Shown: positions 18,539-28,033, counted from the stretch's first letter. The stretch: DNA of 64,000 nt from Variovorax sp. 770b2 (GCF_900115685.1 NZ_FOXJ01000001.1:3192627-3256626); one strand, 5' to 3'. Translations and numbers: made by a program. The notes: generated from the letters alone by a model not told the origin.

Positions 18539-19280
18539 GCTTTTTTTTCAGCACCGTCTCATCGGCCTTGTCCAGGCGGCCGGCAGCGCGGGCGGCATCG
18601 ATGAGATCAGGGCGCCGGGCAGCTGTCATGGCCAGCCGCTGGTCACGGCGCCAGCGCTCGATCTGCGCATGGTGGCCCGAGAGCAAGGGCGCCGGAACGC
18701 CTTGCCCGTTCCACTGCTCGGGCCGGGTGTAGTGCGGGCAGTCGAGCAGGCCGTCGAGCGCGGGGTTGAAGCTGTCCTGCACATGGCTGGCCTCGTCGCC
18801 CAGCACGCCGGGCTGCAGCCGCGCCACGGCGTCGAGCAGCGCCATGGCCGCGATCTCGCCGCCCGAGAGGACGAAGTCGCCGAGGCTGATCTGATGGGTG
18901 ACACGCGCGTCGATGAAACGCTGGTCGATGCCTTCGTAGCGACCGCAGACCAGCACCGCGCCTTCGCTGGCCGACCAGCGCTCGACCGCTTCGTGGCGCA
19001 ACGCCTCGCCGATGGGGGAAAACAGCACGACGGGCGCCGCCGCGCCACGCGCGGCCAGCGCCGCATCGAGGCAGGCCGTCAATGGCTCGGCCATCATCAC
19101 CATGCCGGGGCCGCCGCCGAAGGGGCGGTCGTCCACGCGCTTGTAGTTGCCCTGCGCGAAATCGCGCGGATTCCAGAGCACGACCTCGACCTGCCCGGAC
19201 TCGTAGGCACGGCGCGTCACGCCGCTGGCCATGAAGGGCGCGAACAGTTCGGGAAAGAGCGTGAGGACGTCGAAGCGCAT
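18534..19280 (-). CDS. trmD: tRNA (guanine-N1)-methyltransferase
   Basis: A 248-residue SPOUT methyltransferase that makes m1G37 in tRNA. The N-terminus [14 protein letters not shown] is typical. The trefoil-knot S-adenosylmethionine site is visible in [15 protein letters not shown] and [15 protein letters not shown]. It lies 17 bp after rimM in the ribosomal operon and ends in a run of lysine codons (KKKL) encoded by an A tract. Confidence 0.97.
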   Translation of the reverse strand: MRFDVLTLFPELFAPFMASGVTRRAYESGQVEVVLWNPRDFAQGNYKRVDDRPFGGGPGMVMMAEPLTACLDAALAARGAAAPVVLFSPIGEALRHEAVERWSASEGAVLVCGRYEGIDQRFIDARVTHQISLGDFVLSGGEIAAMALLDAVARLQPGVLGDEASHVQDSFNPALDGLLDCPHYTRPEQWNGQGVPAPLLSGHHAQIERWRRDQRLAMTAARRPDLIDAARAAGRLDKADETVLKKKL

Positions 19281-19297
19281 GCGTGCGCGGCCCGGGG

Positions 19298-19855
19298 TCA
19301 GAACTCGGGTTGCCAGTCGACCGTGATGAGACGGCCGGGCAGATCGACCTTGTCGACGAAGACAGAGACGAAGGGCACCATCCGCTCGACGGCCTTGCCG
19401 TCTTCTTCGGCGGTGAGCACGAGCGTGGTCTGCGGACCGGTGGCGAGCAGCTCGCGCACCGTGCCGAGCGTGACGCCTTCGCGGTTGACGACCGAAAGGC
19501 CGATCAGGTCGACCCAGTAGTACTCATCGATGCCCGCGGTCGGAAAGCTGGAGCGCGGCACGAACACGCGCGCGCCGCGCAGGGCCTCGGCCGCATTGCG
19601 GTCGGGCACGTCCTCGGACGAGGCGACGATGCTGTCGGAATGTTCTTTGGCTTCGCGGATCGCGAGCCGGAAAGCGGCGGTTTTCGACGAGGCTCCAGGA
19701 GCCTGCAGGAACCAGCGCTTGGAAGAAAAAAGCGCCTCGGGCTGGGCGCTGTGGGGCAGGACCTTGAACCAGCCCTTGATGCCCCATGCATCGGCGATGC
19801 GTCCTACCTCGATCGCGTCCGCCGGCAATTCGGCGGCTTCGAGTGCGGGCAACAT
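19298..19855 (-). CDS. rimM: Ribosome maturation factor RimM
   Basis: A 185-residue protein with the N-terminal RimM barrel ([18 protein letters not shown]) and the C-terminal PRC-like barrel ([20 protein letters not shown], then [18 protein letters not shown]). It binds S19 during maturation of the 30S head. It lies between rpsP (15-bp gap) and trmD (17-bp gap). A loop of about 20 residues after the first domain ([20 protein letters not shown]) is longer than in E. coli. Confidence 0.95.
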   Translation of the reverse strand: MLPALEAAELPADAIEVGRIADAWGIKGWFKVLPHSAQPEALFSSKRWFLQAPGASSKTAAFRLAIREAKEHSDSIVASSEDVPDRNAAEALRGARVFVPRSSFPTAGIDEYYWVDLIGLSVVNREGVTLGTVRELLATGPQTTLVLTAEEDGKAVERMVPFVSVFVDKVDLPGRLITVDWQPEF

Positions 19856-19870
19856 CGCCGGGCCGGCGGC

Positions 19871-20134
19871 TTAGGCTGCCGCCTTGGGCGCTGCGGCTGC
19901 AGCTTGCTTGATCAGGCGCAGGACCGTGGGCGAGGCTTGCGCGCCAACGCTCTTCCAGTAGGTCAGGCGATCCTGGGCAATGCGGATGCTTTCTTCGTTT
20001 TCCTTGGCGGTCGGGTTGTAGAAACCCAGGCGCTCGATGAAACGGCCATCGCGGCGAACGCGCTTGTCCGACACGACGATGTTGAAGAACGGACGGCCTT
20101 TGGAGCCGCCGCGGGAGAGTCGAATGACGACCAT
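19871..20134 (-). CDS. rpsP: Small ribosomal subunit protein bS16
   Basis: An 87-residue S16 protein beginning [20 protein letters not shown] and containing [14 protein letters not shown], both standard for S16. It ends in an Ala/Lys-rich tail. It is the first gene of the rpsP-rimM-trmD-rplS operon, with a strong candidate promoter about 130 bp upstream. Confidence 0.97.
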   Translation of the reverse strand: MVVIRLSRGGSKGRPFFNIVVSDKRVRRDGRFIERLGFYNPTAKENEESIRIAQDRLTYWKSVGAQASPTVLRLIKQAAAAAPKAAA

Positions 20135-20265
20135 GATTTATCCTTGGGTGGTGCAACAAGCCCCATCTCCAGATTTTCTAGATGAGAAGGCCCGGTCACA
20201 ATGTTCTTCCAGCGTCGAGACACGCGACATGGCCACCCGGCCAGCGACACGCTGAAAAGCCTGCG

Positions 20266-20294
20266 ATTATAGCCCGCTACGCGTTTTCTCCGAA
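20266..20294 (-). promoter_or_regulatory. Candidate sigma-70 promoter of the rpsP operon
   Basis: On the minus strand a perfect TATAAT (20271-20266) is preceded after 17 bp by TTCGGA (20294-20289). The rpsP start is at 20134, giving a leader of about 125 nt. The same TTCGGA hexamer precedes the TATAAT of rpsT at 37706. Confidence 0.6.
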
Positions 20295-20325
20295 TTTTCG
20301 GCCCCGCGCCGTCTCTTTTTCACCC

Positions 20326-20850
20326 ATGACCCTCTGCATCCGCCCCAGCCGCGACGACGACGTCGCGGCCATCTCGGCCATCTACGCCCACCATGTGCTG
20401 CACGGCACGGGCACCTTCGAGACCGAGGCGCCCTCCGCCGCCGACATGGCCGCGCGCCGCGCCGACGTGCTGGGCAAGAACCTGCCCTACCTGGTCGCCG
20501 AGGAAGATGGCGAAATACTGGGCTTTGCCTACTGCAACTGGTTCAAGCCTCGCCCGGCCTACCGCTTCTCCGCGGAAGACTCGATCTACATGTCGGAGTC
20601 AGCACGCGGCAAGGGTCTGGGCGCCAAGCTGCTGGCGGCGCTCTCGCAGGCTGCGCAAGCTGTCGGCGTGCGCAAGCTGATCGCGGTGATCGGCGACTCC
20701 GCCAATGCAGGCTCCGTCGGCGTGCATCGCAGCCAGGGCTTCACGCACGTGGGCGTGCTGAAGGACTGCGGCTGGAAGTTCGGCGAATGGCGCGACGTGG
20801 TCCTGATGGAAAAGGTGCTCGGCGAAGGCAGCACGACAAAACCCGAATGA
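20326..20850 (+). CDS. GNAT-family N-acetyltransferase (phosphinothricin acetyltransferase-like)
   Basis: A 174-residue GNAT enzyme. IRPSRDDDVAAISAIYAHHV at the N-terminus, GFAYCNWFKPRPAYRFSAEDSIYM in the centre, the acetyl-CoA loop RGKGLGAKLL and SVGVHRSQGFTHVG match the PAT/MddA subgroup. That subgroup acetylates phosphinothricin, methionine sulfoximine or related amino acids. The ATG at 20326 starts the conserved region; the open frame before it overlaps the rpsP promoter. It is translationally coupled (ATGA) to the TM2 protein gene. Confidence 0.85.
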   Translation: MTLCIRPSRDDDVAAISAIYAHHVLHGTGTFETEAPSAADMAARRADVLGKNLPYLVAEEDGEILGFAYCNWFKPRPAYRFSAEDSIYMSESARGKGLGAKLLAALSQAAQAVGVRKLIAVIGDSANAGSVGVHRSQGFTHVGVLKDCGWKFGEWRDVVLMEKVLGEGSTTKPE

Positions 20851-21293
20851 AAAACAAAACTACCGCAGCGTGGCTCTCCTTCCTCGGTGGCCCCCTGGGG
20901 CTGCACCGCTTCTACCTGCGCGGCATGGGCGACTTGCTGGGCTGGCTGCTGCCCATTCCGACGGCGCTGGGCATCTACGGCATCGAGCGCGTGCGCATGT
21001 ACGGCGTGGACGATGGCCTGAGCTGGGCGTTGATTCCGCTGCTGGGCTTCACCATCGCAGGCTGCGCGCTGATGGCGATCGTCTACGGGCTCATGACACC
21101 CGAGAAGTGGAATGCCCGCTTCAACGCGAGCGCACCCGTGGATGCCGCGCCGGGCCAGACCAACTGGTTCACCATCGGCGCCGTGGTGCTGTCGCTCTTC
21201 TTCGGCAGCACGATCCTGATGGCCAGCATCGTGTTCAGCTTCCAGCGGTACTTCGAGCACCAGATCGAAGAAGGCCGAAAGATTTCGCAGTAA
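20847..21293 (+). CDS. TM2-domain membrane protein
   Basis: A 148-residue membrane protein. The N-terminal half is a TM2 domain: a first helix in TAAWLSFLGGPLGLHRFYL, the GDLLGWLLPIP turn and a second helix. Further hydrophobic segments lie at GLSWALIPLLGFTIAGCALM and FTIGAVVLSLFFGSTILMASIV, which makes about four membrane spans. The function of such proteins is not known. The gene overlaps the acetyltransferase stop by 4 bp, so the two are co-translated. Confidence 0.75.
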   Translation: MKNKTTAAWLSFLGGPLGLHRFYLRGMGDLLGWLLPIPTALGIYGIERVRMYGVDDGLSWALIPLLGFTIAGCALMAIVYGLMTPEKWNARFNASAPVDAAPGQTNWFTIGAVVLSLFFGSTILMASIVFSFQRYFEHQIEEGRKISQ

Positions 21294-21300
21294 TCAGCTC

Positions 21301-21383
21301 GCCTCCGGGCAGCGCGCACTTCGTGTCGCTTCGCCTATCCCCTGCCGGGGCGGCCGTGCGCGGCGCCCCTTGAAGGGTCCGGC
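21301..21383. repeat. GC-rich hairpin element between convergent genes
   Basis: This 95-bp convergent gap holds several short hairpins, among them CCCC/GGGG at 21339-21350 and a GCGCCCCTT-GAAGGGTCC segment at 21363-21380. The phrase CACTTCGTGTCGCTTCGCC looks like intergenic repeats I remember from Comamonadaceae genomes. It may act as a two-way terminator for the TM2 gene and pit. Confidence 0.3.
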
Positions 21384-21388
21384 CGCTG

Positions 21389-22399
21389 TCAGAACAGCTG
21401 AATGCTCAGCCAGTAGGCAATCGCGGCCACGAAGGCCGACGCCGGGATCGTGAAGATCCACGCCCAGACGATGTTCCCCGCCACGCCCCAGCGCACCGCG
21501 CTCGCGCGCTGGGTGGAGCCCACGCCCACGATGGCGCCGGTGATGGTGTGGGTGGTCGACACCGGAATGCCCAGCGCCGTCGCCAGGAACAGCGTCAGCG
21601 CCCCGCCCGTCTCGGCGCAGAAGCCGCCCACCGGCTTCAGCTTGGTGATCTTCTGGCCCATCGTCTTCACGATGCGCCAGCCGCCGAACATGGTGCCCAG
21701 CGCGATGGCGGTATAGCAGCTCACGATGACCCAGGTCGGCGGTGCCGAATCGGCGGCCGAGGCGTAGCCCGTCGCGATCAGCAGCATCCAGATGATGCCG
21801 ATGGTCTTCTGCGCGTCGTTGCCGCCGTGGCCCAGGCTGTAGGCGCCGGCAGACACCAGCTGCAGCCGCCTGAACCAGCGGTCCACGCGCGAGGGCGTGG
21901 CACGCCGGAAGCCCCAGGCCACCGCGATCATCATCATCGAGCCCAGGAGAAAGCCCAGCAGCGGCGACACGAAGATGAAGGCCACCGTCTTCCAGATGCC
22001 CGAGGCCACCAGGCCCGTGGTGCCGGTCTTGGCGATCACCGCGCCCACGATGCCGCCGATCAGCGCGTGCGACGAGCTGCTCGGAATGCCGTAGTACCAG
22101 GTCACCAGGTTCCAGCTGATGGCGCCGATGAGCGCGCCGAACACCACGTGCACGTCGACCACCCCGGGCTGGGCGATGCCCTTGCCCACCGTGGCGGCCA
22201 CGCTCAGATGAAAGATGAAGATCGCGACCAGGTTGAAGAAAGCCGCGAACACCACGGCCTGCCCGGGCTTGAGCACGCCGGTGGAGACCACCGTCGCGAT
22301 CGAATTGGCGGCGTCGTGGAACCCGTTCATGAAGTCGAACAGGATCGCGAGCACGACCAGCACTATCACCACCCAGAGGGCGACCTGAACCGTTGCCAT
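21389..22399 (-). CDS. Inorganic phosphate transporter, PiT family
   Basis: A 336-residue membrane transporter with the duplicated PiT signatures: GFHDAANSIATVVSTGVL (about residues 26-43) and GHGGNDAQKTIGIIW in the second half. About ten membrane segments are visible. It carries metal-phosphate or phosphate driven by ions across the inner membrane. The short length is normal for the non-PitA bacterial type. It is preceded by the DUF47 gene (14-bp gap), a pairing seen in many bacteria in which the DUF47 protein modulates the transporter. Confidence 0.93.
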   Translation of the reverse strand: MATVQVALWVVIVLVVLAILFDFMNGFHDAANSIATVVSTGVLKPGQAVVFAAFFNLVAIFIFHLSVAATVGKGIAQPGVVDVHVVFGALIGAISWNLVTWYYGIPSSSSHALIGGIVGAVIAKTGTTGLVASGIWKTVAFIFVSPLLGFLLGSMMMIAVAWGFRRATPSRVDRWFRRLQLVSAGAYSLGHGGNDAQKTIGIIWMLLIATGYASAADSAPPTWVIVSCYTAIALGTMFGGWRIVKTMGQKITKLKPVGGFCAETGGALTLFLATALGIPVSTTHTITGAIVGVGSTQRASAVRWGVAGNIVWAWIFTIPASAFVAAIAYWLSIQLF

Positions 22400-22413
22400 C
22401 GATGGCTACCCGC

Positions 22414-23058
22414 TCAGGAGTTCTCGAGGACGATGCCCTCGATCACGTTGGCCACGTCCTCGCACTTGTCGGTGATCGTCTCCAGCAGCTCGTAGATCGC
22501 CTTGAGCTTGATCACCTCGCGCACGTCGGGCTCCTCGCGGAACAGCTTGCTCATGGCGCTGCGCATCACGCGGTCGGCGTCCGACTCGAGGCGGTCGATT
22601 TCCTCGCAGGTCTTGAGCACCGCCTCGGCCACGGCCGGGTCGGCGATCTTGCCCAGGAACTTGACGGCGTCCTTCAGGCGGTCGCAGCACTTCACGCTCA
22701 GGGCGGTGAGGCGCACGATCTCGTCGGTCATGTGGCGCACGTCGTACAGCGCCATGGTCTCGGCCGAGTCCTGGATCAGGTCGGCCACGTCGTCCATCGT
22801 GTTGATGAGCTTGTGGATCTGCTCGCGGTCGATGGGCGTGATGAAGGTCTTGTGGATCAGCCGGTTGACGTCGTGCGTCACGCGGTCGGCGGCGCGCTCG
22901 GCGTTGTCGACGTCGCGGTTGTATTGCTCCCGCAGGTGCACGTCGTTGTAGTTGGCGACGAGTTGCTCGAAAGCCCTCGCCGCCTCCACGATGCGCTCGG
23001 CGTGCTGGTTGAACATCTCGAAGAAATTGCCCTCGCGGGGCAGCAGCTTGCCGAACAT
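22414..23058 (-). CDS. DUF47-family PhoU-like regulator of phosphate transport
   Basis: A 214-residue all-helical protein starting MFGKLLPREGNFFEMFNQHA, typical of DUF47/PhoU-like proteins. It has acidic helices (DDVADLIQDSAETMALYD) and ends in a helix with CEDVANVIEGIVLEN. Such proteins are encoded next to Pit transporters and are thought to control their activity. The start at 23058 was chosen for homology; the longer frame upstream is low complexity. It heads a two-gene unit with pit. Confidence 0.88.
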   Translation of the reverse strand: MFGKLLPREGNFFEMFNQHAERIVEAARAFEQLVANYNDVHLREQYNRDVDNAERAADRVTHDVNRLIHKTFITPIDREQIHKLINTMDDVADLIQDSAETMALYDVRHMTDEIVRLTALSVKCCDRLKDAVKFLGKIADPAVAEAVLKTCEEIDRLESDADRVMRSAMSKLFREEPDVREVIKLKAIYELLETITDKCEDVANVIEGIVLENS

Positions 23059-23183
23059 GGAAACTCCTGGGGTGCGCCAACCACAACGGGATGACGCCTT
23101 CATGAAAAACCGGCGAAGTTTAACGGGAGCGACGATCGTGTCCGGGCCGGCCGGCTTTTCGGGGCCGCCGGATGGCCCCGGAT

Positions 23184-23792
23184 TCAACCCGGCAGCTGCA
23201 ATACCGGCAGGTGCCAGCCGCCGTAGATGCCGCCCATCCGGAGCGCCACGATCAGCAGCACACCCGCGTGAAAGGCCCAGCGCCGGGGCGTTCGGGCGGC
23301 CTGCAGCAGCAGGTAGGCGGCGATGCCCGCGATTGCCGCGGAGCCGTAGATGCCGCTGCTCAGCAGCAGCGGGACGCGGGCGGTGAACACGTCGCGCAGC
23401 AAGCCGCCGGCCGCGCCGGTCATGGTGCCCACCAGGATCACGATGACGGCCGGCAGGCGCCGCTCCTCGGCGATCTGCGCCCCGGTGATGGCGAAAAGGG
23501 CCAGCCCGAGCGCATCGGCCAGCGCCAGGGCGTGCTCGGGCATCGGCAGCAGGTGCACCCAGGCAATCGTGAGCGCCGCGGCCGCCAGGATCACATGGAC
23601 ATAGCGGGTGTCGCGGATCCAGAACACCGGATGGCGGTCGAGCAGCAGGTCGCGCAGCGTGCCGCCACCCACCGCGGTGACCGAGGCGATCACCACCACG
23701 CCCAGCCAGTCCAGGCCCGCATGACCGGCCCCCAGCGCCCCACTGACCGCGAAAACCGCCACGCCGGCGAGATCGAGGACGTAGAGCAGCAC
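23184..23792 (-). CDS. Trimeric intracellular cation (TRIC) channel family protein
   Basis: A 202-residue membrane protein of the YicG/UPF0126 type with two similar three-helix repeats. Each repeat has the glycine-rich pore motif before Arg-Asp: VGGGTLRDLLLDRHPVFW and AAGGLLRDVFTARVPLL. Family members are prokaryotic TRIC-type cation channels. The gene lies 17 bp from the folK gene upstream on the same strand and is probably the last gene of the pcnB-folK transcript. Confidence 0.88.
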   Translation of the reverse strand: MLLYVLDLAGVAVFAVSGALGAGHAGLDWLGVVVIASVTAVGGGTLRDLLLDRHPVFWIRDTRYVHVILAAAALTIAWVHLLPMPEHALALADALGLALFAITGAQIAEERRLPAVIVILVGTMTGAAGGLLRDVFTARVPLLLSSGIYGSAAIAGIAAYLLLQAARTPRRWAFHAGVLLIVALRMGGIYGGWHLPVLQLPG

Positions 23793-23809
23793 GGCCTCGG
23801 GCCTTGTCT

Positions 23810-24469
23810 TCAGACGATGCGCTTGACCACCTGGCCCGTGACGCGTGCCAGCGCCGCGCGCGGCACCTTGTCGGGGGCGATCTCGGCGAGCGGCTTCAGC
23901 ACGAAGGCGCGCTCGCGCATGCGGGGATGCGGCAGGGTCAGCGTGGGCGTGTCGATCACCGAGTTGCCGTGCATCAGGAGGTCCAGGTCGAGCGTGCGCG
24001 GCGCATTGGGGAACGGCCTTTCGCGGCCGGCCTGCGTTTCCAGGCGCTGCAACGCCACCAGGAACTGCTCGGCATCCAGGCCGGTGCGCACGGCCACCAC
24101 GGCGTTGACGAAATCGGGGCCTTCGGCCTCCACCGGCTCGCTGCGGTAGAGCGACGAACGGGCGGTCACCGTGGTGCGCTGCAGCGCGCCGATGGCAGCC
24201 ATGGCCGCCTTCACGGAGGCCTCGGCATCGCCCAGGTTGGCGCCGATGGCGACGAAAGCCTGCACGGTCGGGTAGTCCTCCCGCGGACCGCGGGGGCGGC
24301 TCGTGGGGGCACGGGCGGGCGCACGGCGTGCGGGAGGGCCGCCGGGTGGGCCCTTCCTGGCGCCGGCCGGCGCGGGCCTGGCACCACCCGCGCGCGGCGG
24401 TGCGGCCTTGGCCTTGTCACCGGCCTTGGGGTTCTTCTTGCCGTCCTTCGGCTGGTCGGACGCGCTCAT
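23810..24469 (-). CDS. folK: 2-amino-4-hydroxy-6-hydroxymethyldihydropteridine diphosphokinase with disordered N-terminal extension
   Basis: A 219-residue protein whose last 155 residues are HPPK: AFVAIGANLGDAEAS, SSLYRSEPVEAEGPDFVNAV and the signature PNAPRTLDLDLLMHG with its two metal-binding aspartates. It transfers pyrophosphate from ATP to the pterin in folate synthesis. The first 64 residues are Lys/Pro/Arg/Ala-rich and almost certainly disordered. They are absent from typical FolK proteins (about 160 residues). The start overlaps the pcnB stop (ATGA). A start further inside the frame cannot be excluded, but no better ribosome site was seen. Confidence 0.93.
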   Translation of the reverse strand: MSASDQPKDGKKNPKAGDKAKAAPPRAGGARPAPAGARKGPPGGPPARRAPARAPTSRPRGPREDYPTVQAFVAIGANLGDAEASVKAAMAAIGALQRTTVTARSSLYRSEPVEAEGPDFVNAVVAVRTGLDAEQFLVALQRLETQAGRERPFPNAPRTLDLDLLMHGNSVIDTPTLTLPHPRMRERAFVLKPLAEIAPDKVPRAALARVTGQVVKRIV

Positions 24470-26100
24470 TCGCCTGCGGCGCCCCCGCCGCCCTCACCAC
24501 CACCGCCACCGGTGCGGGGTTTGCGGCGGCGCCGGCGCTTGCGCGCTGCGGGCGCCTCGCCATCGGGCGGCACGGCGCCGGCCTCGACTTCGACTTCTTC
24601 GTCCTGTTCCGAATCCTGGGCTTCACCCTGGCGCTGCCGGCCGGCCGGCTCGCTGCGGGGCTTCGGCGACGGCGACGACGGCGGCGTCTCGCGCACACGC
24701 ACGCGCTGGCGGGTCTTCTGCTCGTCGCGCACCTGCTCCAGCAGGTCTTGCCGGCGCACGTCGTCGGCGGTGCTGAATTCCTGCCACCACTCGGCAATCG
24801 CCTCGCCGACCTCGCCCACGTCGGCGCGCAGGCGCATGAAGTCGAAGGCGGCGCGAAAGCGCGCCTGCTCAACCAGGCTGTAGGGCGTGGAGCCGGTGCG
24901 CTTGTCGAAGCGCGGCTGCATCATCCAGATCTCGCGCATGTCGGCGGCCAGCTTGCCGCGGCCGGACACGTCGCCGATGCGCGAATTGAACACGTCGTCG
25001 ATCGCGTCCTGCAGCGCCGGGAACGGCGGCTGCGGGCGCTGGCCGTGGCGGCCTTCCTGGCGCTGGGCCCAGCCGTCGCGCACGTCGGCCCAGAGCACGC
25101 AGGCCAGAAGGAAACTGGGCGCCACGGGCTTGCCTTCGCCCACGCGGCGGTCGGTGTCCTGCAGCGCCGCCTTCACGAACGGCTGGTCGGCACGCTCGAC
25201 CACCACGTCCAGCAACGGGTAGATGCCCGTGGCGAGCCCGAGCTTGCGCAGTTGCTCGATGGTTGCAATGGCGTGGCCGGTCTGCAGGAGCTTGAGCATC
25301 TCGTCGAACATGCGGCTTTGCGGCACGTCGGCCAGGAGCTTGCTCGACTCGATCAGCGGTGCGGCGGTCTTGGCTTCCATCTTGAAGCCCAGCGCGGCGA
25401 GCTTGGCCGAGAAGCGGATCGCGCGAATGATGCGCACCGGGTCTTCGCGGTAGCGCGTGACCGGGTCGCCGATCATGCGCAGCGTGAGCTTCTGGGCATC
25501 CTTGATGCCGTTGTGATAGTCCACCACCACCTGGTTGGCCGGGTCGTAGTACATGGCGTTGACCGTGAAGTCGCGGCGCGCCGCGTCTTCTTCCTGCGGG
25601 CCCCAGACGTTGTCGCGCAGCACGCGGCCGCTGGCGTCCACGGCGTGCTTCATGCTCGCGAGCTCGCCCTTGCTGGTGCGCTCGTTGCCGGCCACCTGCT
25701 CGGCGGCGGCGCTGTCCATGTAGGCGCGGAAGGTCGAGACCTCGATCACTTCATGTTCGCGGCCCCGGCCGTACACCACGTGCACGATGCGAAAGCGCCG
25801 ACCGATGATGAAGGCGCGGCGGAACAGCGACTTGACCTGCTCGGGCGTGGCGTTGGTGGCCACGTCGAAGTCCTTGGGGCGCAGGCCCAGCAGCAGGTCG
25901 CGCACCGCGCCGCCCACCACGTAGGCCTCGTAGCCCGCCTGCTGGAGCGTGGTGACCACGTTCCTGGCGCGTTCGTCGACCAGGGCCGGATCGATCTTGT
26001 GAACCTCTGCCGGCACCTCCTGGCGCTTGCCGAAGCGGCTCTTGCCCTGTGTGCTGCCGGCGGATTTGCCCAGCAGCTTGTCGATGAATGTCTTGATCAT
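24466..26100 (-). CDS. pcnB: Poly(A) polymerase I
   Basis: A 544-residue class II nucleotidyltransferase. YVVGGAVRDLLLGLRPKDFD (about residues 60-79) carries the catalytic aspartates, followed by the RRDFTVNAMYYDP motif and an RNA-binding domain with REDPVRIIRAIRFSAKLA. PcnB adds poly(A) tails that promote RNA decay. The last 85 residues are Pro/Glu then Arg/Gly-rich, an unusually long low-complexity tail that continues in character into the N-terminus of the overlapping folK gene. It starts 18 bp after hda. Confidence 0.95.
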   Translation of the reverse strand: MIKTFIDKLLGKSAGSTQGKSRFGKRQEVPAEVHKIDPALVDERARNVVTTLQQAGYEAYVVGGAVRDLLLGLRPKDFDVATNATPEQVKSLFRRAFIIGRRFRIVHVVYGRGREHEVIEVSTFRAYMDSAAAEQVAGNERTSKGELASMKHAVDASGRVLRDNVWGPQEEDAARRDFTVNAMYYDPANQVVVDYHNGIKDAQKLTLRMIGDPVTRYREDPVRIIRAIRFSAKLAALGFKMEAKTAAPLIESSKLLADVPQSRMFDEMLKLLQTGHAIATIEQLRKLGLATGIYPLLDVVVERADQPFVKAALQDTDRRVGEGKPVAPSFLLACVLWADVRDGWAQRQEGRHGQRPQPPFPALQDAIDDVFNSRIGDVSGRGKLAADMREIWMMQPRFDKRTGSTPYSLVEQARFRAAFDFMRLRADVGEVGEAIAEWWQEFSTADDVRRQDLLEQVRDEQKTRQRVRVRETPPSSPSPKPRSEPAGRQRQGEAQDSEQDEEVEVEAGAVPPDGEAPAARKRRRRRKPRTGGGGGEGGGGAAGE

Positions 26101-26118
26101 TGGTTGTGAAAGCTCTTC

Positions 26119-26805
26119 TTATTCGTTTTCGAGCATGGATCGGATGAGCGGGATGGTGATCGCGCGTTGTGTCTGGAGGGCGTAGCCGTCGAGCTGGGTG
26201 AGCAGCTCCATCAGGCTGCCCAGGTCGCGGCTGAAGCGGTGCAGCATGAAATCGAGCACGTCGTCGGACAGCATCACGCCGCGCGCGTCGGCGGCCTGGC
26301 GCAGCACCGCGCGGCGTTCGGTTTCGCTCAACACCTGCAGGTGGAACACGTGGCCCCAGCCCAGGCGGGTGCGAAGGTCTTCGCGCAGCGGCAGGTCGGC
26401 CGGCGGCAGCGCGCCGGCGGCGACCACGCCGCGCTGCAGGGTCTGGGCATTGACGAACCAGTTGAAGGCCGCGTGCTGTTGCACGGCGGTGTAGAGGTGC
26501 ACGTCGTCCAGCAGCACGGCGCCCCAGCGCTCGTCGAACTCGGGCGGCTCGATGAGGCCCGCGTGCAGCCAGCCCACGCTGGCGCCCTGCTCGCGCAGTG
26601 CGACACGCACCGATTCGAGCAGATGGGTCTTGCCACTGCCGCCTTCGCCCCAAAGATAGGTAGGCACCGGCGAGTGCAGCGCAGGGCTGCCGGCGCTGCC
26701 CACCCACACTTGCAGGTGGCGCAGCGCCGCCTCGTTGGGGCCGGCAAAAAAGGCGTCGAAGCTGGGGCCCGTCGCAATGCCGATATCGAGCGCGAGCTGT
26801 TTCAT
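26119..26805 (-). CDS. hda: DnaA regulatory inactivator Hda
   Basis: A 228-residue AAA+ protein of the DnaA/Hda family. The N-terminus MKQLALDIG carries the beta-clamp-binding pattern [21 protein letters not shown] is Walker A and [10 protein letters not shown] is Walker B, followed by a lid domain without the DnaA DNA-binding domain. Hda with the clamp stimulates ATP hydrolysis by DnaA. An ATG five codons earlier (26820) is also possible. It is divergent from purM across 133 bp and heads the hda-pcnB-folK series. Confidence 0.92.
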   Translation of the reverse strand: MKQLALDIGIATGPSFDAFFAGPNEAALRHLQVWVGSAGSPALHSPVPTYLWGEGGSGKTHLLESVRVALREQGASVGWLHAGLIEPPEFDERWGAVLLDDVHLYTAVQQHAAFNWFVNAQTLQRGVVAAGALPPADLPLREDLRTRLGWGHVFHLQVLSETERRAVLRQAADARGVMLSDDVLDFMLHRFSRDLGSLMELLTQLDGYALQTQRAITIPLIRSMLENE

Positions 26806-26938
26806 CCCGGGAAGGTTCATGGAGGGGGCCGCTGGGGCCCTTAAAATCAACAGGAATTCTATCGGCCCGGCCGCTCCGGTTGCCGGCGCCTCTACCACCC
26901 CGCCTCTTGTGGGCTCTCTTGTTCGCTTTCGCACACCC

Positions 26939-27979
26939 ATGACCTCCCCTACGCCCACCCCGCTCAGCTACAAGGATGCCGGTGTCGATATCGATGCCGG
27001 CGACGCGCTGGTCGACCGCATCAAGCCCCTGGCCAAGAAGACCATGCGCGAAGGCGTGCTGGCCGGCATCGGCGGTTTCGGCGCCCTGTTCGAGGTGCCC
27101 AAGCGCTACAAGGAGCCGGTGCTGGTGAGCGGCACCGATGGCGTGGGCACCAAGCTCAAGCTGGCTTTCGAGTGGAACATGCACGACACCGTGGGCATCG
27201 ACCTGGTGGCCATGAGCGTCAACGACGTGCTGGTGCAGGGCGCCGAACCCCTCTTCTTCCTGGATTACTTCGCCTGCGGCAAGCTGGACGTCGAAACGGC
27301 CGCGGCCGTGATCGGCGGCATCGCCCGCGGTTGCGAAATCTCCGGCTGCGCCCTGATCGGCGGCGAAACCGCCGAAATGCCCGGCATGTACCCGGCCGGC
27401 GAATACGACCTGGCGGGCTTCGCGGTCGGCGCGGTCGAAAAATCGAAGATCCTCACCGGCCAGGACGTGAAGCCCGGCGACGTGGTGCTCGGCCTGGCCT
27501 CGGCCGGCGTGCATTCCAACGGCTTCAGCCTGGTGCGCAAGGTGATCGAGCGCGCTGGCGCCGATTTGCCCGCCACGCTCGACGGCAAGCCCTTCCGCGA
27601 AGCCGTGATGGAGCCCACCCACCTCTACGTGAAGCCGGTGCTCGAAGCGCTGGGCAAGCACCCGATCAAGGCGCTGGCGCACATCACCGGCGGCGGCCTG
27701 CTCGAAAACATTCCCCGCGTGCTGCCCGAAGGCACCGCCGCACACCTCAAGAAGGGCAGCTGGCCGCAGACCGAGCTCTTCGCCTGGCTGCAGAAGGTGG
27801 CCGGCATCGACGACATCGAGATGAACCGCACCTTCAACAACGGCATCGGCATGGTCGTGGTCATCGACGCGGCCGAGGCGGCCGCCTGCGCCGCCACGCT
27901 GCGCGCCTCGGGTGAAAAGGTGCACGAAATCGGCGTCATCGCCGAGCGCGGCGAAGGCGCCGCGGTGGTCGTGGGCTGA
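26939..27979 (+). CDS. purM: Phosphoribosylformylglycinamidine cyclo-ligase
   Basis: A 346-residue AIR synthetase. [20 protein letters not shown] opens the protein. [33 protein letters not shown] and [11 protein letters not shown] form the ATP and substrate site, with [17 protein letters not shown] near residue 245. It closes the imidazole ring in purine synthesis. It is divergent from hda, a common arrangement in betaproteobacteria, and is followed by an AI-2E family permease gene 54 bp downstream. Confidence 0.96.
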   Translation: MTSPTPTPLSYKDAGVDIDAGDALVDRIKPLAKKTMREGVLAGIGGFGALFEVPKRYKEPVLVSGTDGVGTKLKLAFEWNMHDTVGIDLVAMSVNDVLVQGAEPLFFLDYFACGKLDVETAAAVIGGIARGCEISGCALIGGETAEMPGMYPAGEYDLAGFAVGAVEKSKILTGQDVKPGDVVLGLASAGVHSNGFSLVRKVIERAGADLPATLDGKPFREAVMEPTHLYVKPVLEALGKHPIKALAHITGGGLLENIPRVLPEGTAAHLKKGSWPQTELFAWLQKVAGIDDIEMNRTFNNGIGMVVVIDAAEAAACAATLRASGEKVHEIGVIAERGEGAAVVVG

Positions 27980-28033
27980 TCGGCCCAGGTTCCGCACCCC
28001 ACCCAGCACTCGCGCACCGCACCCGCCCCCCGG

